From Mesostigma viride (Eukaryota; Streptophyta; Mesostigmatophyceae; Mesostigmatales; Mesostigmataceae), in NCBI GenBank assembly GCA_009746045.1, contig RPFO01000296.1:186001-250000 (forward strand): 64,000 bases of DNA, given 5' to 3'. Below the pieces are notes generated by a model, which worked only from the letters and a program-made list of their open reading frames with translations, was not told where the DNA came from and ran no database searches. Both the position numbers and the translations under genes were made by a program. This document shows, piece after piece, positions 25,901 to 34,433 of the stretch. Every line of letters starts with the position of its first letter. Position 1 is the stretch's first letter.

Positions 25901-26183
25901 AGTTTAATGTCTGTCTCGTGTCCACCAACACCCTTGCATGACATGCAGGGCGGGGTACACCAACCTCTACTACATTAAGGGCGGCTTCCGGGACTATGTT
26001 CGCGAGGACCTGCCGGTGGAGGAGTTTGTTGACGAGAACGCCCAGCCATTTGCGCAGAAGAACTTCCCCCGCATGTTCGCGCTCATCGGGTTCATTGTCC
26101 TGGCAACCCTCACTAAATACGGCATCATCTTCTTCCCACTTCTTATCGGTCTGGGTGATCCCAGCAAGCTGTCCGGACAGTAG
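16960..26183 (+). CDS. Plastid rhodanese-like domain protein, C-terminal membrane anchor
   Basis: Six exons join with exact phase: 16960-17270, 17970-18060, 19836-19883, 20953-21102, 21912-22069 and 25949-26183, giving 330 residues. The first ~75 residues are rich in Ala/Ser/Arg with few acids, consistent with a plastid transit peptide. The domain starts around TITILDVRSADD, includes VNIPLFQTIQG and RRAAFTYIMGVLNG, and has the active-site region ALLCDSGGN followed by FGLMSRSLQAAFYLK and YTNLYYIKGGFRDYVREDLP. This split loop (Cys, then RS-AA after an insert) is typical of the plant STR9/10/11 group. A single hydrophobic helix (FALIGFIVLATL and following) near the C-terminus suggests thylakoid or envelope anchoring with a short tail. 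The putative nucleophile is the Cys of LLCDSGG. Sulfur transfer is family knowledge; the true substrate is not known. ATG 16960 is chosen because it opens the transit-like segment. Confidence 0.85.
18762..18826 (+). repeat. AT-rich (ATT/ATA)n microsatellite
   Basis: An interrupted ATT/ATA run in the intron between 18060 and 19836 of the rhodanese gene. Confidence 0.8.
19330..19496 (+). repeat. 10-bp TGTGCCTATC tandem repeat
   Basis: About 17 copies of TGTGCCTATC, with TGTGCCTATA variants grouped at the 3' side. Looser copies (GTGCCTATTC) recur at 19765-19825, just before the 48-base exon at 19836. Confidence 0.9.
19589..19665 (+). repeat. 11-bp AACCTCCTGCC repeat
   Basis: About seven copies of AACCTCC(T/G)GCC in the same intron. 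Confidence 0.8.
20586..20757 (+). repeat. 26-bp minisatellite
   Basis: Six to seven copies of a 26-base unit containing AGCCATGAGAAGCCCCTCGT. Because the unit is not a multiple of three and has no stop in one direction, it produces long open frames that are not genes. Confidence 0.9.
21172..21231 (+). pseudogene. Extra copy of the 3' end of rhodanese exon 4 with donor
   Basis: About 60 bases repeat the last 51 coding bases of exon 20953-21102 and its donor GTGGGTGGG. Over the coding part the two copies differ at only two positions, both synonymous third positions. A TAA lies directly before the copied ATGCGG, and no clean acceptor is seen, so I read it as a duplicated exon edge rather than an alternative exon. 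Confidence 0.6.
22129..22182 (+). pseudogene. Extra copy of the 3' end of rhodanese exon 5
   Basis: The segment coding FGLMSRSLQAA-FLKL repeats the end of exon 21912-22069, offset by 109 bases. Two differences are synonymous and two change Phe-Tyr to Leu-Phe. The original copy has the better donor (GTATGT); this copy has GTGCGC in the same phase, so use of it as an alternative donor cannot be excluded but would require the stretch between to be read. Confidence 0.55.
22680..25800 (+). repeat. 56-bp intronic satellite, about 55 copies
   Basis: A near-perfect head-to-tail array with a 56-base unit (GAATGATAGCACATGGTCCG, TTATCTGGCCATATGCTCGG, GGTATGCTCTTCTGTT) fills most of the 3.9-kb last intron of the rhodanese gene. 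Variation is concentrated at few sites: CACATG/CACGTG, GGCCAT/GGCGAT, CTCTTC/CTGTTC/TATGTTC and rare TCTGTT for TCCGTT. The outermost copies are the most diverged. About half the units carry CACGTG, a G-box/E-box core. Confidence 0.95.
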
Positions 26184-26333
26184 TGCTCTCTGCCAAGTTG
26201 ACAAGTTTGTGATGGTGATGGCAACCAGAGCACCATGGCAGCCATTGAACACTTCCATAGCAAGCTACTTGACGATGATTTGTAGGAGACGGGAAAAGCA
26301 AGTGGCTGCGCTTGAGCTTTGAAGAATAACATA

Positions 26334-26460
26334 AGTAAGTAAGTAAGTAAGTAAGTACTTGCGTGTCATGCGCAAAGGCATGCCACGGAGTACTATGCTA
26401 ATCTCATTAGAAAAATTATTACACAAAAGTTTAAACAAATATCGTCTGCATCATCCCCCA
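26334..26460 (-). mobile_element. Retroposon family D, 3' end with hairpin and TAAG tail
   Basis: On the minus strand the sequence runs through CAGACGATATTTG and TCTAATGAGATTAGCATAGT into a palindrome (GTACTCCGTGGCATGC, loop, GCATGACACGCAAGTAC) and a (CTTA)n tail. Other copies lie near 1926, 13690, 31702, 34640, 48405, 55805 and 55920-56270. The tail and fixed end suggest a retroposed 3' end; no protein is seen in the copies here. Confidence 0.6.
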
Positions 26461-27124
26461 ACCGTTAAGCACTAGAAGAATAACATCAGTTAGCAACCAG
26501 ATGGGTACACATGTATGAGCAGACCCAGCTGTACCTTTGTTTTTCTTTTCCATGGTTTCGCACCCATTATGCGTGTAGCCGAAGTTCGAAGTTAAGCATG
26601 GACTACACGTACTCATCAATGAGACAAAGCATCTTTTAAAGCCGGTAAGAAAAACTAGGCTTGGGTCTGGATGACCCGGACCGATCTGTTCCATGTATTG
26701 AGTGAGATCATTATAATTCCTGGACGCGCATGGTGGGCGGACGTTGCCTGAGGATTAGAGCAGTTTTCGGAGATGAAAGGCGTGACGATCGCGGAAGCCG
26801 CATGGCTGTGTGTAGGAAGATCTGCATATGCAGAGATAACGGCGAACACAATCGACGTGGCTGACCGTGTGGTGGATGAAAATTAAATAATAAATTAAGA
26901 ACATAGGTGGAAGTGGGGAGCATATGTAACACATATCCCTGACATGGGGCATATGGTTTCTTAATACAGTCTGGCCGGGCTACGACCTGCAGGTGGAGGA
27001 TGTAAACTGCCACCTACTCTGGGTGCACAATGTGCACCTGCACCACCATGATGGCTCATACCTAAAAGAAGGCCTGCATGACATGGGGTGGAAGACGATT
27101 ATGGCTGAGGCTATAGCTGGAGCA

Positions 27125-28083
27125 CATTCAGACCTGGCTGGACTGCCTGGGCCTGGAGGCGCGGGCGGTGGGGCTGGAGATTAGTGTCAAAACTGAGGCG
27201 ATGGTGATAGGGGCATCCAGTAAACCACCGCTGCCGCGCCTGCTCGACGGGACGGAGGTCCCGTTCCGCGACCGCTGGCAAGCTGTTGGGGAGCTGGCTT
27301 CCTGACACCGCCGACGATGTGGACACCCGCATCGGCCTTGCCTGGGCCAAGCTCCGTTCGCTCACACCCTACTGGCGCTCGAAGGGCCTGGACGGGCACC
27401 GCAAGCGCATGCTCCTCAAGGTCCTCGTCCTCACGGTGCTCACGTATGGCGCCGAGGCGTGGACCCTCCCACCCAAACTGGCAGCTCGGCTCGACGGCAC
27501 AGTTTACAGGATGCTCCGGCAGGTCCTTAATGTAGGTTTTTCCGAGCCGGTCCGTCATCAGAGTCTTTGTATCATGGCATGCCTCGTGATTCGGACGAGA
27601 TTAGGCAGCGTAGGATAGCATTTGTAGGACACCTTGCCCGCACCAGCCAGGTCGACACCACCCTTGGTCTGGCCGGCCCCCAGCGGCTTGGACAGCCAGG
27701 GCGACACATTCTGACCTGCCGCCTGGCCCCAAGGACATTCCCAAAAGGGTAGGGAAACCTGTCACCAACTACGTTCAGATGTTGCTGGACGACCTAGTGG
27801 TCCCAGCCCAGTTTGAGCACCGCATCCACTCTCTCTCCCGTCTTTGGACTGCCATGCAGGACAAGACGCGGTGGAAGAAGATTGTCAAGGCGCACACGCC
27901 CGACCCTGTGGGCAAGCCACCTCCCCCCAAGCGGAGGAGGCGTTTTGATGAGTAGTGTAGTTAGGATTTTCTAGATAGAGTTAGGACAGTTCGATCACGC
28001 GGCTTCCTCCACCCCATCCATCATGAAATATGTGCTACATGACCTCCCCACGGAGGCATGTTATAATTTTTTTTTTTAATTTT
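27125..28083 (+). mobile_element. LINE family C, 5'-truncated copy with 13-bp TSD
   Basis: This 959-base insertion encodes the C-terminal part of a non-LTR reverse transcriptase: TWLDCLGLEARAVGLEI, LTVLTYGAEAWTLPPKLAAR, RQRRIAFVGHLARTSQVDT and a basic tail KPPPPKRRRRFDE, with several frame breaks. The 3' end has the hairpin CCTCCCCACGGAGG and a T-rich tail. It is flanked by TATAGCTGGAGCA at 27112-27124 and 28084-28096, and the target is the 3' region of a family B element. Confidence 0.85.
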
Positions 28084-28142
28084 TATAGCTGGAGCATGGA
28101 ATCTCAGCAGAGAGTAACTCTCTGCATGCATGGGCAAAGCAT

Positions 28143-28304
28143 CAAGGAGACAACCAGCGCAGGCCAGAAATCGGGAGAATCCGGACCATGGTAGCTCGAG
28201 CCTGCCGTTATCTTGTCCGCGTGTTCGAGTCGTTCAGGATGATGAATATGAATGGTGATGGAAATGTGTATCCGTGTGCATTGAAATTATGGCTGGCTTA
28301 CGTG
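28143..28304 (-). mobile_element. Retroposon family F, truncated copy
   Basis: These 162 bases match the minus strand of 56213-56053 almost exactly. The copy is flanked by AAAGCAT at 28136-28142 and 28305-28311. Both copies share the CAAGGAGACAACC end exactly while the other end differs, so the shared end is probably the retroposition 3' end. No coding sequence is seen. Confidence 0.65.
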
Positions 28305-28675
28305 AAAGCATGACTAAATACTCTAAAGCTAATGCATTGGCGGGTGTGAGCCCATCGTGTAGGCATACATGGCCACGCCACTAGAAGCTTTACTAGTCTA
28401 CACTACTGCAACTGATATAGTCCCCTATAGGCTGGAGTGGCTGGGGCGGCAGGGGTCGCCTGCCAGGGCTTGTGGGCGACGTAGATGTCTGCCCCCCTCC
28501 AGTAGACCGGCTTCTTCCCTGCCGTCTGCCGGAGCTGGAGGTAGGTCGGCCATATAGCTCCCATCGCCATTGTTGCTGCGCCAAGGTCAAGTCGTCGTCC
28601 AGCGTGAAGGAGGTCCCCCCAAGCCGCTTGCGACACTTGAGGCCGGAACTCCATCTTATCCCCCATAGTGTCAAA

Positions 28676-29031
28676 TGCTTAGAATGTTTGCCTAGCTGTG
28701 CCAACATACCTAGTCATGTCCACCGCTAACGCACGGTACACAACCAGCCATATAGCCTTAGCCTAGTCCTTGTACAGCCATGCTACGTCCTGGCTATGCT
28801 CAGATCACTTGCCCACGCTCCTTGTTATGCCATGCTCACATGGGTTTTATTGCACCCACAGATCGCCGGACCGTTTAGCGTGTCCGATTGCGGCTGTGGC
28901 ATGCCTTTGGGATGAAGGAGAATGGGGGTCTCTGCCCTTTCTCCTGTTGTGCACACACAGGGATTAAAAGCACTTCGGTGCTCCGTGACTCCCCGAAGGG
29001 AGCACGAGTTTAATTAATTAATTAAATAATT
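28676..29031 (+). mobile_element. LINE family A-like 3' insertion with 8-bp TSD
   Basis: A 356-base segment ends in GTGCTCCGTGACTCCCCGAA, GGGAGCACGAG and a TTAAT-type tail, the same 3' end as family A at 32126 and 14467. It lies between GTGTCAAA at 28668-28675 and 29032-29039 and interrupts the ORF1 of a family B copy. The upstream 250 bases do not match family A recognisably, so this may be a non-autonomous relative. Confidence 0.75.
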
Positions 29032-29329
29032 GTGTCAAAGGTGAGGAGCACGGGGGATCGTAGGCCAGCCTTACCCCTCGAGCGGGGAAGGCGGGTCACC
29101 CCCCGCGGCTTGCCCTTACCAGTGAGAGCCATGGGGACCAGGATGTTGTTCTCAAACGCCTGGGCAAGGGTTAATTGTGGAGGTCTCGTCCTGCGGTTGG
29201 TCAAAGTGCTTGAAGACCTATGACGTTAAGGCTGCGCTAGCTTGTCGAGCTCCGCCTCCTCGCGGAGGTCGAGCGTCTCGGCTGCTTGACCAGTGGGCAG
29301 CGATCGATGGCGGAGGTGGTGGTGGTGGT

Positions 29330-29525
29330 GTGGTTCATCAGCATGTCCGCCCAGGCCGGAGCCCGTATAGGGGGCGTCCACATCTTGTGGTACGTTGATC
29401 ATCAGGTACGTCCCCGCCCCTCCTGTACACCTTGGGCTTCTGGAAGTCCTGCTTGTGGCGGAGGTATTCCGGCCACAGGTCGCGTCGCTGCTAGCTGCTG
29501 CTGAGCGGGGGTCAGGTCGTCGTCA
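29330..29525 (-). mobile_element. Fragment of a second ORF1-like gene
   Basis: The minus strand shows DDDLTPAQQQ, then a region readable as RDLWPEYLRHKQDFQKPKVY in a broken frame, the same C-terminal ORF1 signature as family B but a distinct variant. It stops at a TTAAT run at 29528-29542. Confidence 0.45.
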
Positions 29526-29589
29526 TCATTAATTAATTAATTAATAGACATGTGACTGCGTCATCATATACTATGCTGCGTCGTCATCA

Positions 29590-29847
29590 TATACTATACT
29601 AATAAATTAAATTAAATTATAACATGCCTCCGTGGGGAGGTCATGTAGCACATATTCCATGATGGATGCAGCCGCGTGATCGAACTATACTAACTCTAAG
29701 CTATCTAGAAAATCCTAACTACACTACTCATCAAAACGCCTCCTCCGCTTGGCCGGGGGGAGGTGGCTTGCCCACAGGGTCGGGCGTGTGCGCCTTGACA
29801 ATCTTCTTCCACCGCGTCTTGTCCTGCATGACAGTCCAAAGACGGGA
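29590..29847 (-). mobile_element. LINE family C copy, distal part (split by family B)
   Basis: The minus strand repeats the end of the family C reverse transcriptase (SRLWTVMQDKTRWKKIVK, then KPPP and a basic tail) and its 3' untranslated region with hairpin CCTCCCCACGGAGG and an AATTT tail. The upstream continuation of the same copy is at 31675-31701; the two parts are separated by the family B insertion 29860-31662. Confidence 0.75.
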
Positions 29848-29859
29848 GAGAGAGTGGAT

Positions 29860-31662
29860 TAATTATCAACATCACTCCGTTGGGAGTAGATGTAGCACAT
29901 AGCCCTGAGAAGGGGCATATGGCTTTTAATACATTCTAGGCTACTTCATGCAAGGGTGGGAATGTAAGCTACCCCTGCTCTAGGTGCACCAGGGCACCTG
30001 CACCCTCATGGTCTATCACGCTATGCCCGGGTAAGGGGGGAGCATGCCTGTGAGGGAGGAAGATCATCATGGCTATACAAGAGCTAGGACATGGCGTCTC
30101 GACAGAGAGCATCTCTCTGCATGGCATAGAATGGCTAAATTCTTAATGCAACATCCATGGGGGTCCCATTATAGGCATGGCGTGGCTAAATTCTGAAGGC
30201 AACATCCATGGGGGCCATTATGGGCGCACATGCGCGTGGGCCACATGCTAGGCTAAGCCTTACTAATCTACACTACTGGTATATATATTCCTAGTCTGAG
30301 GTGGCAGGAGGGGGCTGCCAGGGCTTGTGGTCAACGTGGATGACCGCCCCCCTCCAGTATACCGGCTTCCCCCTTGCGCTCTGCCGGAGCTGAAGGTAGG
30401 TCGGCCATAGCTCGCGTCGCCGCTGTTGCTGGGCCAGGGTCAAGTCGTCGTCCAGCGTGAAGCGAGTCTCCGAGAGCTTCTTGCGGCATTTAAGGAACGC
30501 CAGCTTGTCCGCCATGTACTTAAAGGTGAGGAGCACGGGTGCCGGGCCAGCCTTCCCCCGCGCGCGGGGGAGGCGGACAGCCGACATGTCCAGCTCACCA
30601 GTGAGTAACATGGGGGCAAGAATGGCGCGCTTAAATGCTTCAAGAAGGCTCGTGGAGGTCTCACCTGCCTGCTGATCGAAGTGCTTGACGATGACATTGT
30701 GGCTGCGCCGGGCGATGTCGGCTTCCTCGCGAAGGTCGAGGGCTTGTTGCTTGAGTTGTGCCGAGATGGTGGAGGTGGTGGAGGTGGTGTGCTGCTTAAG
30801 CAAGTCCGCCCAGGTGGAGGGAGCATCGCCGGCCGAGCCAGCAGGCGCCGGCTGGGCGGCGATGTCCTTCACCGCCTGGGCGGTGAGGCCGGCGGTGTCA
30901 TGCAAGCTCTCAAGGGCGTTGGCGGTGGCTTGAAGGCGTTGGTCGAGGTCGAGGAGCTGGGCTTTGATGTCGGCAGTGGAGGCGGAAATGGCCGTGGAGG
31001 TGGAGGCGGCGGTGGTGGAAATGTGAGGAAGTTCAGCAGTCAGCGTGCCGCCGATTGCTGCTATGTCGGCAGCAAGGGGGGTCACGTGCTGCTGAAAGGC
31101 TTCCGTGAGGATGGAGCGGAGGGTGGGGACGGAAAGGGATGGAGCCCAGATCTCGCCGTCAGAGCGCTGGAGAAGGGAGTTGAGGATGGCGTGCTGGAGA
31201 TGGGGGCGGACGCAGCCGGACAGCGCGTGGATGTTGGCCCAGCGGCTGCCGTCTGGGCAGAGGAGGCGATTGATGGAGTGGAGATGGAGGCACAGGTCGT
31301 AAAGCGAAGCGTAATCCCCGAAGAAGATGCAGCGCATAGCATCGGTCGGAGAAATGGTGGCCCAGTCGTAATCTGCGACCTTGAAAGGCCGGGGCCGAAA
31401 GCTCGGTTCTGGGCGTGAAGACCCTCCTGTGTCGTCGGCTGGGCGGGTGCGCTTGGGGTCAGGCGATGCAGATGGCGAGGCGTTAAGCCCGGGGGGTTGC
31501 TGGACGACCACCAGTGCACGACTAGTGTCATCACCGCCTGCCGGACCTGAAGGCGAAGCTGCAGCCTGAGCTGCAGACGTATTTTCATTGCCGAGCGCAG
31601 CCGCCAGGCTGCGTTGCGTCGAGGCGCGTTTGTTCGCCATATTATATTGCGTTTTAGATTCG
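29860..31662 (-). mobile_element. Complete ORF1-only retroposon (family B, copy i), HAL1-like
   Basis: The insertion is bounded by 12-bp TSDs, GAGAGAGTGGAT at 29848-29859 and 31663-31674, and interrupts a family C LINE whose sequence resumes cleanly on either side. Within it, on the minus strand, are a 22-base leader, one ORF1 gene (31640-30291), about 430 bases of 3' untranslated sequence and a hairpin ACTCCCAACGGAGT-like end with a short A/T tail. There is no reverse transcriptase. Copies at 48736-50146 and 26885-29330 have the same ORF1-to-3'-end junction. Mobilisation would need enzymes in trans. Confidence 0.8.
30291..31640 (-). CDS. LINE ORF1-type RNA-binding protein (family B)
   Basis: About 449 residues from ATG 31640 (MANKRAST...), uninterrupted to 30291. 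The N-terminal third is low-complexity Ala/Ser/Pro. The middle is predicted helical, with heptad-like spacing around IKAQLLDLDQRLQATANALE and QLKQQALDLREEADIARRS. The C-terminal part has the pattern of LINE ORF1 CTDs: RLPRARGKAGPAPVLLTF, TRFTLDDDLTLAQQQRRREL, WPTYLQLRQ and GKPVYWRGAVIHVDHKPW. In known LINEs ORF1p coats the element RNA as a trimer and acts as a chaperone; that is family knowledge. The intact frame suggests a recent or selected copy. It has no RT partner in cis. Confidence 0.75.
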   Translation of the reverse strand: MANKRASTQRSLAAALGNENTSAAQAAASPSGPAGGDDTSRALVVVQQPPGLNASPSASPDPKRTRPADDTGGSSRPEPSFRPRPFKVADYDWATISPTDAMRCIFFGDYASLYDLCLHLHSINRLLCPDGSRWANIHALSGCVRPHLQHAILNSLLQRSDGEIWAPSLSVPTLRSILTEAFQQHVTPLAADIAAIGGTLTAELPHISTTAASTSTAISASTADIKAQLLDLDQRLQATANALESLHDTAGLTAQAVKDIAAQPAPAGSAGDAPSTWADLLKQHTTSTTSTISAQLKQQALDLREEADIARRSHNVIVKHFDQQAGETSTSLLEAFKRAILAPMLLTGELDMSAVRLPRARGKAGPAPVLLTFKYMADKLAFLKCRKKLSETRFTLDDDLTLAQQQRRRELWPTYLQLRQSARGKPVYWRGAVIHVDHKPWQPPPATSD

Positions 31663-31674
31663 GAGAGAGTGGAT

Positions 31675-31701
31675 GCGGTGCTCAAACTGGGCTGGGACCA
31701 G
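31675..31701 (-). mobile_element. LINE family C copy, proximal fragment
   Basis: These 27 bases match the family C reverse transcriptase segment coding VPAQFEHRIHS at about 27803-27835. Together with 29590-29847 they form one severely truncated LINE copy, interrupted by the family B element. Its target was a family D repeat at 31702-31790; near-matching ATAGTAT.TGAT words flank both outer ends. Confidence 0.65.
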
Positions 31702-31790
31702 TCATATCACATACTATGCTAATCTCATTAGATAAATAATTACACGAAAGTAACAAATATCGTCTGCATCATGCCCCAACCATGTAGTCA
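31702..31790 (-). mobile_element. Retroposon family D fragment
   Basis: Contains TATGCTAATCTCATTAGATA and CAAATATCGTCTGCATCAT as in the other family D copies, but the terminal hairpin has been displaced by the family C insertion. Confidence 0.6.
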
Positions 31791-31821
31791 CTAACTAGTT
31801 AGCTTCAGGGGGATATAATCC

Positions 31822-32114
31822 TCATCCAAGCTGTCCTCTACTGTAATGGAAGACGAGGCGGTAGTGTAGCGCGGCTATCCTCAGGGGCAATAAACTCCAC
31901 CTGCGGACTTCTACCCTGGCTATAAGTGGTTGTCTCCTCGATAAGCATGCAAAGGGCCGTGGGGCCCGTGGGGATCGAGAAAACAGGAGCATGCCCCTCA
32001 GGAAGGTGCTTATCGCAGATGGCAGACCATTTCTCCTTGCATGTCTACCATGCGGGCGCGGAGTACGATCCATAGTCTCTTTGATAGTCCCTGAAGCCCT
32101 GCATCCTCAAGCAG
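31822..32114 (-). mobile_element. Repeat family G, distal half (split by LINE A)
   Basis: On the minus strand this continues the sequence at 34510-34434 after removal of the LINE A insertion. An uninterrupted relative lies at 53015-53290 on the + strand and has the same order of segments. Short frames (TCKEKWSAICDKHLPEGHAP) suggest a decayed protein gene that I cannot identify. Confidence 0.5.
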
Positions 32115-32125
32115 GTGTGTCACAT

Positions 32126-34422
32126 TAATTAATTAATTAATTAGACTCGTGCTCCCGTTGGGGAGTCACGGAGCATTAACCCCGATGAATGGATGGATGG
32201 GTGCACACATTCCTACCGGTCTAATCTATCTACATTGGCTACATACTACATCTATCTAACAACATTCTATCTACATCATCTATCTAGGCAGCCGCACGCT
32301 GCCCTAGGGGGAGCTATCTAGCGTGCCTCCCGCGGGATTGCACACGCGGGCGCTTCCCCACTGGGGGGGCTCGTTGTCCTCTATGACCTGGGCCCACTTG
32401 GCCTTGTCCATCATCTTCTTCCAAATCACGGAGAGGCCTAGGCCCCCCATGTCCTCTACTAGCTGTTCTTTGAAGGTGCGGGCCTTGCGGCGTCTAACAT
32501 CACTGGGCCCAGCCCACGTCAGGAGGTGCCGGCCAGGCTGGGCTGGTCGCAGTCCTGCGGGGGGGCCACGTGAGGTGTCTACCTGGTTGGTGCGAGCTAG
32601 GTGCCCTACTAGCTGCAGGCGGCGTTGCTTAATTGTGCTGGTGATATAGGGCATGCCCTGGTACAGGTCCTCATTGCGGACATGAGCAGCATATCCTACT
32701 CTGAAAATGGAACGCAGCATGCTGGTGACCGCGCCGTCCAGCTTGCGGGCCAGGTCGGCGGTGAGGGTCCACGTCTCGGCGCCATACGTGAGAACAGGAA
32801 GGACGAGGACCTTGAACAGGTCCTGTTTCTCGATCTTGCCCAGGGGCTTGCGCCATAGGGCCCGGTACTGGCGTAAAGCGTGCCAGGCGAGGGAGATGCG
32901 GTGGTCCACATCCACCTCGCAGCTAGGGAGCAGGCTGCCTAGCAGCTTAACGCGGTCCCGATACAGGACTCGAGAGCCGTCTAGGAGATAGAGGGGCGGC
33001 GCTGAGGTGGTGAGCCCAACCGCCAGAGCCTCTGTCTTCTTGCTGACCTCAAGCCCCACTGCACGGGCCTCGAGAGCCAGGCAGTCAAGCCATGTCTGCA
33101 CGTGCTCAGTGTCCTCAAAGAGGGTGGTGTCGTCTGCGTAAATGATGTCTGCGAGCCGAATCTCCGTGTCCGCACCGCCATGCCAGAATTTGTTAGCAAC
33201 CTGCACTCCTGGTTCCCTGCCCACGATGCGGGCAAATCGCTTGCGCGCCTGAATCATTACGTATTCGACAACAATAATGAACAGGTAGGGCGACAGCACG
33301 CAGCCCTGCCACACACCCTTCTGTAAAGGGCATGGGGGCGTGGTCCCGTAAGAAGTGCGCACCGAAGTGGTGGACCCTTCATACAGGTTGCGGATGACAG
33401 CAATCAGGGGGCGGGGGATCCGGAACAACTCGAGGATGTCCCAAAGCGCAGGCCAGAAAACCGAATCGAAGGCTTTGATGAAGTCCACCAGCACAAGGTG
33501 CAAAGGGGACTCACCAGGCTGAAGGCGTTGCAGTTCCTCCACCAGTCGGCGAGTAGCGAAGAGCGCCTGTACTGTGTTGCGACCTGAACGGAAGCCGTGC
33601 TGAGTCTCGCTGAGGTGACCGTCCAGGGCCGTGCGCAGGCGGTTCAGGATGAGCCGCATAAGAAGCTTGAGGGGGGCACTTTGAATGCACACCCCTCTGT
33701 AGTTGCCGGGGTCGGCAGGCGACCCCTTGTTCTTGTACAGCATCGTGCGAAAACTGTGTTGCCAGGCCGCTGGAGGTGGTTGCGACGACAGCAGAAGGCG
33801 GTTGCAGATGTCCCGGAAGAGCAGCATAACACCTGTGTCCTCGAATTCGGCTGCAAGTTTTACAACTGCGGCCGGAATCTCGTCAGAGCCGGTGGCTGCG
33901 TCATAACGCAGGCGCTGGACCGCCTCCGTGACCTCGCGAGAGGTGAAAGGAGGCATGTCAGACGGGTCGCCAAGTGGGCCGACCAGCGGGGGGACTAGGT
34001 AGTCCGCCGCTGACCTAGGCGGGGCCGGGGGCCCTGCGGGGCCGGCCAGGGCGGCCGGGCGGGCGGCGGCGGCTGGGAGCAGGGGTGGGGGCGGCGCAGC
34101 TGTCCCCACGACCTCGGCCGTGGCCGTGGCCCAGGTACGAAGCCGCTTGGCTGGGGCGCCGGGGACGTCGTGGCGGTGGGGCCGGCCGAGGCCGTCCGGG
34201 TGCCCGAGGCGCTTGTACCAGAACCAGGCCCCCTTGCCGTCGTGCTTCTGCTGGCAGCTGCGCAGGTCCTTGACCATCTGCTGAGCATCTGCCTTCTCAG
34301 CCTGCTCGTAGGCGGCCCTCAGAGCTGCTTGCAGCCCAGGTTTGGCGAGCGGATCTCTGTTGCGGCGGAGCATCTGCCTGGCGGCGACCACTGTCGGTGC
34401 GTGACGGTGGACAGCAAGCTGT
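32126..34422 (-). mobile_element. LINE family A, 5'-truncated copy with 11-bp TSD
   Basis: A 2297-base LINE is bounded by GTGTGTCACAT at 32115-32125 and 34423-34433. It carries an open reverse transcriptase gene, about 180 bases of 3' untranslated sequence, the terminal hairpin CTCCCCAACGGGAG and a TTAAT tail. The endonuclease region and any ORF1 are missing, so it is truncated at the 5' end. The flanks join to match repeat family G at 53015, an independent image of the empty target. Confidence 0.88.
32304..34391 (-). CDS. Non-LTR (LINE) reverse transcriptase, N-terminally truncated
   Basis: About 695 residues are open without a stop. The RT motifs are clear: FRTMLYKNKGSPADPGNYRG (motif 1-2), ETQHGFRSGRNTVQA, HLVLVDFIKAFDSVFW (motif with catalytic Asp), GVWQGCVLSPYLFIIV and the catalytic IIYADDTTLFED. 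A thumb and C-terminal region follows: LVLPVLTYGAETWTLTADLA and KQRRLQLVGHLARTNQVDTS. No AP endonuclease domain is present at the N-terminus because the copy is truncated. The intact frame implies a young insertion. It copies element RNA into DNA at a nicked target. Confidence 0.88.
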   Translation of the reverse strand: MVAARQMLRRNRDPLAKPGLQAALRAAYEQAEKADAQQMVKDLRSCQQKHDGKGAWFWYKRLGHPDGLGRPHRHDVPGAPAKRLRTWATATAEVVGTAAPPPPLLPAAAARPAALAGPAGPPAPPRSAADYLVPPLVGPLGDPSDMPPFTSREVTEAVQRLRYDAATGSDEIPAAVVKLAAEFEDTGVMLLFRDICNRLLLSSQPPPAAWQHSFRTMLYKNKGSPADPGNYRGVCIQSAPLKLLMRLILNRLRTALDGHLSETQHGFRSGRNTVQALFATRRLVEELQRLQPGESPLHLVLVDFIKAFDSVFWPALWDILELFRIPRPLIAVIRNLYEGSTTSVRTSYGTTPPCPLQKGVWQGCVLSPYLFIIVVEYVMIQARKRFARIVGREPGVQVANKFWHGGADTEIRLADIIYADDTTLFEDTEHVQTWLDCLALEARAVGLEVSKKTEALAVGLTTSAPPLYLLDGSRVLYRDRVKLLGSLLPSCEVDVDHRISLAWHALRQYRALWRKPLGKIEKQDLFKVLVLPVLTYGAETWTLTADLARKLDGAVTSMLRSIFRVGYAAHVRNEDLYQGMPYITSTIKQRRLQLVGHLARTNQVDTSRGPPAGLRPAQPGRHLLTWAGPSDVRRRKARTFKEQLVEDMGGLGLSVIWKKMMDKAKWAQVIEDNEPPQWGSARVCNPAGGTLDSSP

Positions 34423-34433
34423 GTGTGTCACAT

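Larger units (their letters stand above)
26885..29330 (-). mobile_element. ORF1-type retroposon family B, copy iii, interrupted three times
   Basis: Read on the minus strand: an ORF1 segment (about 29330-29040, continued at 28667-28393) with FTLDDDLTLAQQQ-like and YWRG..VAHKPW signatures, then 3' untranslated sequence at 28390-28312, 28135-28097 and 27111-26885, ending in a T-rich tail. Foreign segments occupy 28676-29031, 28143-28304 and 27125-28083. Removing the first one restores a continuous LLTFDT-GDKMEF reading across the join. ORF1 itself is frameshifted, so the copy is inactive. Confidence 0.65.

Noticed and set aside
28143-28304. tRNA-derived SINE promoter (TAGCTC-like box A and GTTCGAGTC box B)
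   Set aside because: The boxes are only about 31 bases apart and lie antisense to the direction implied by the shared retroposition end.
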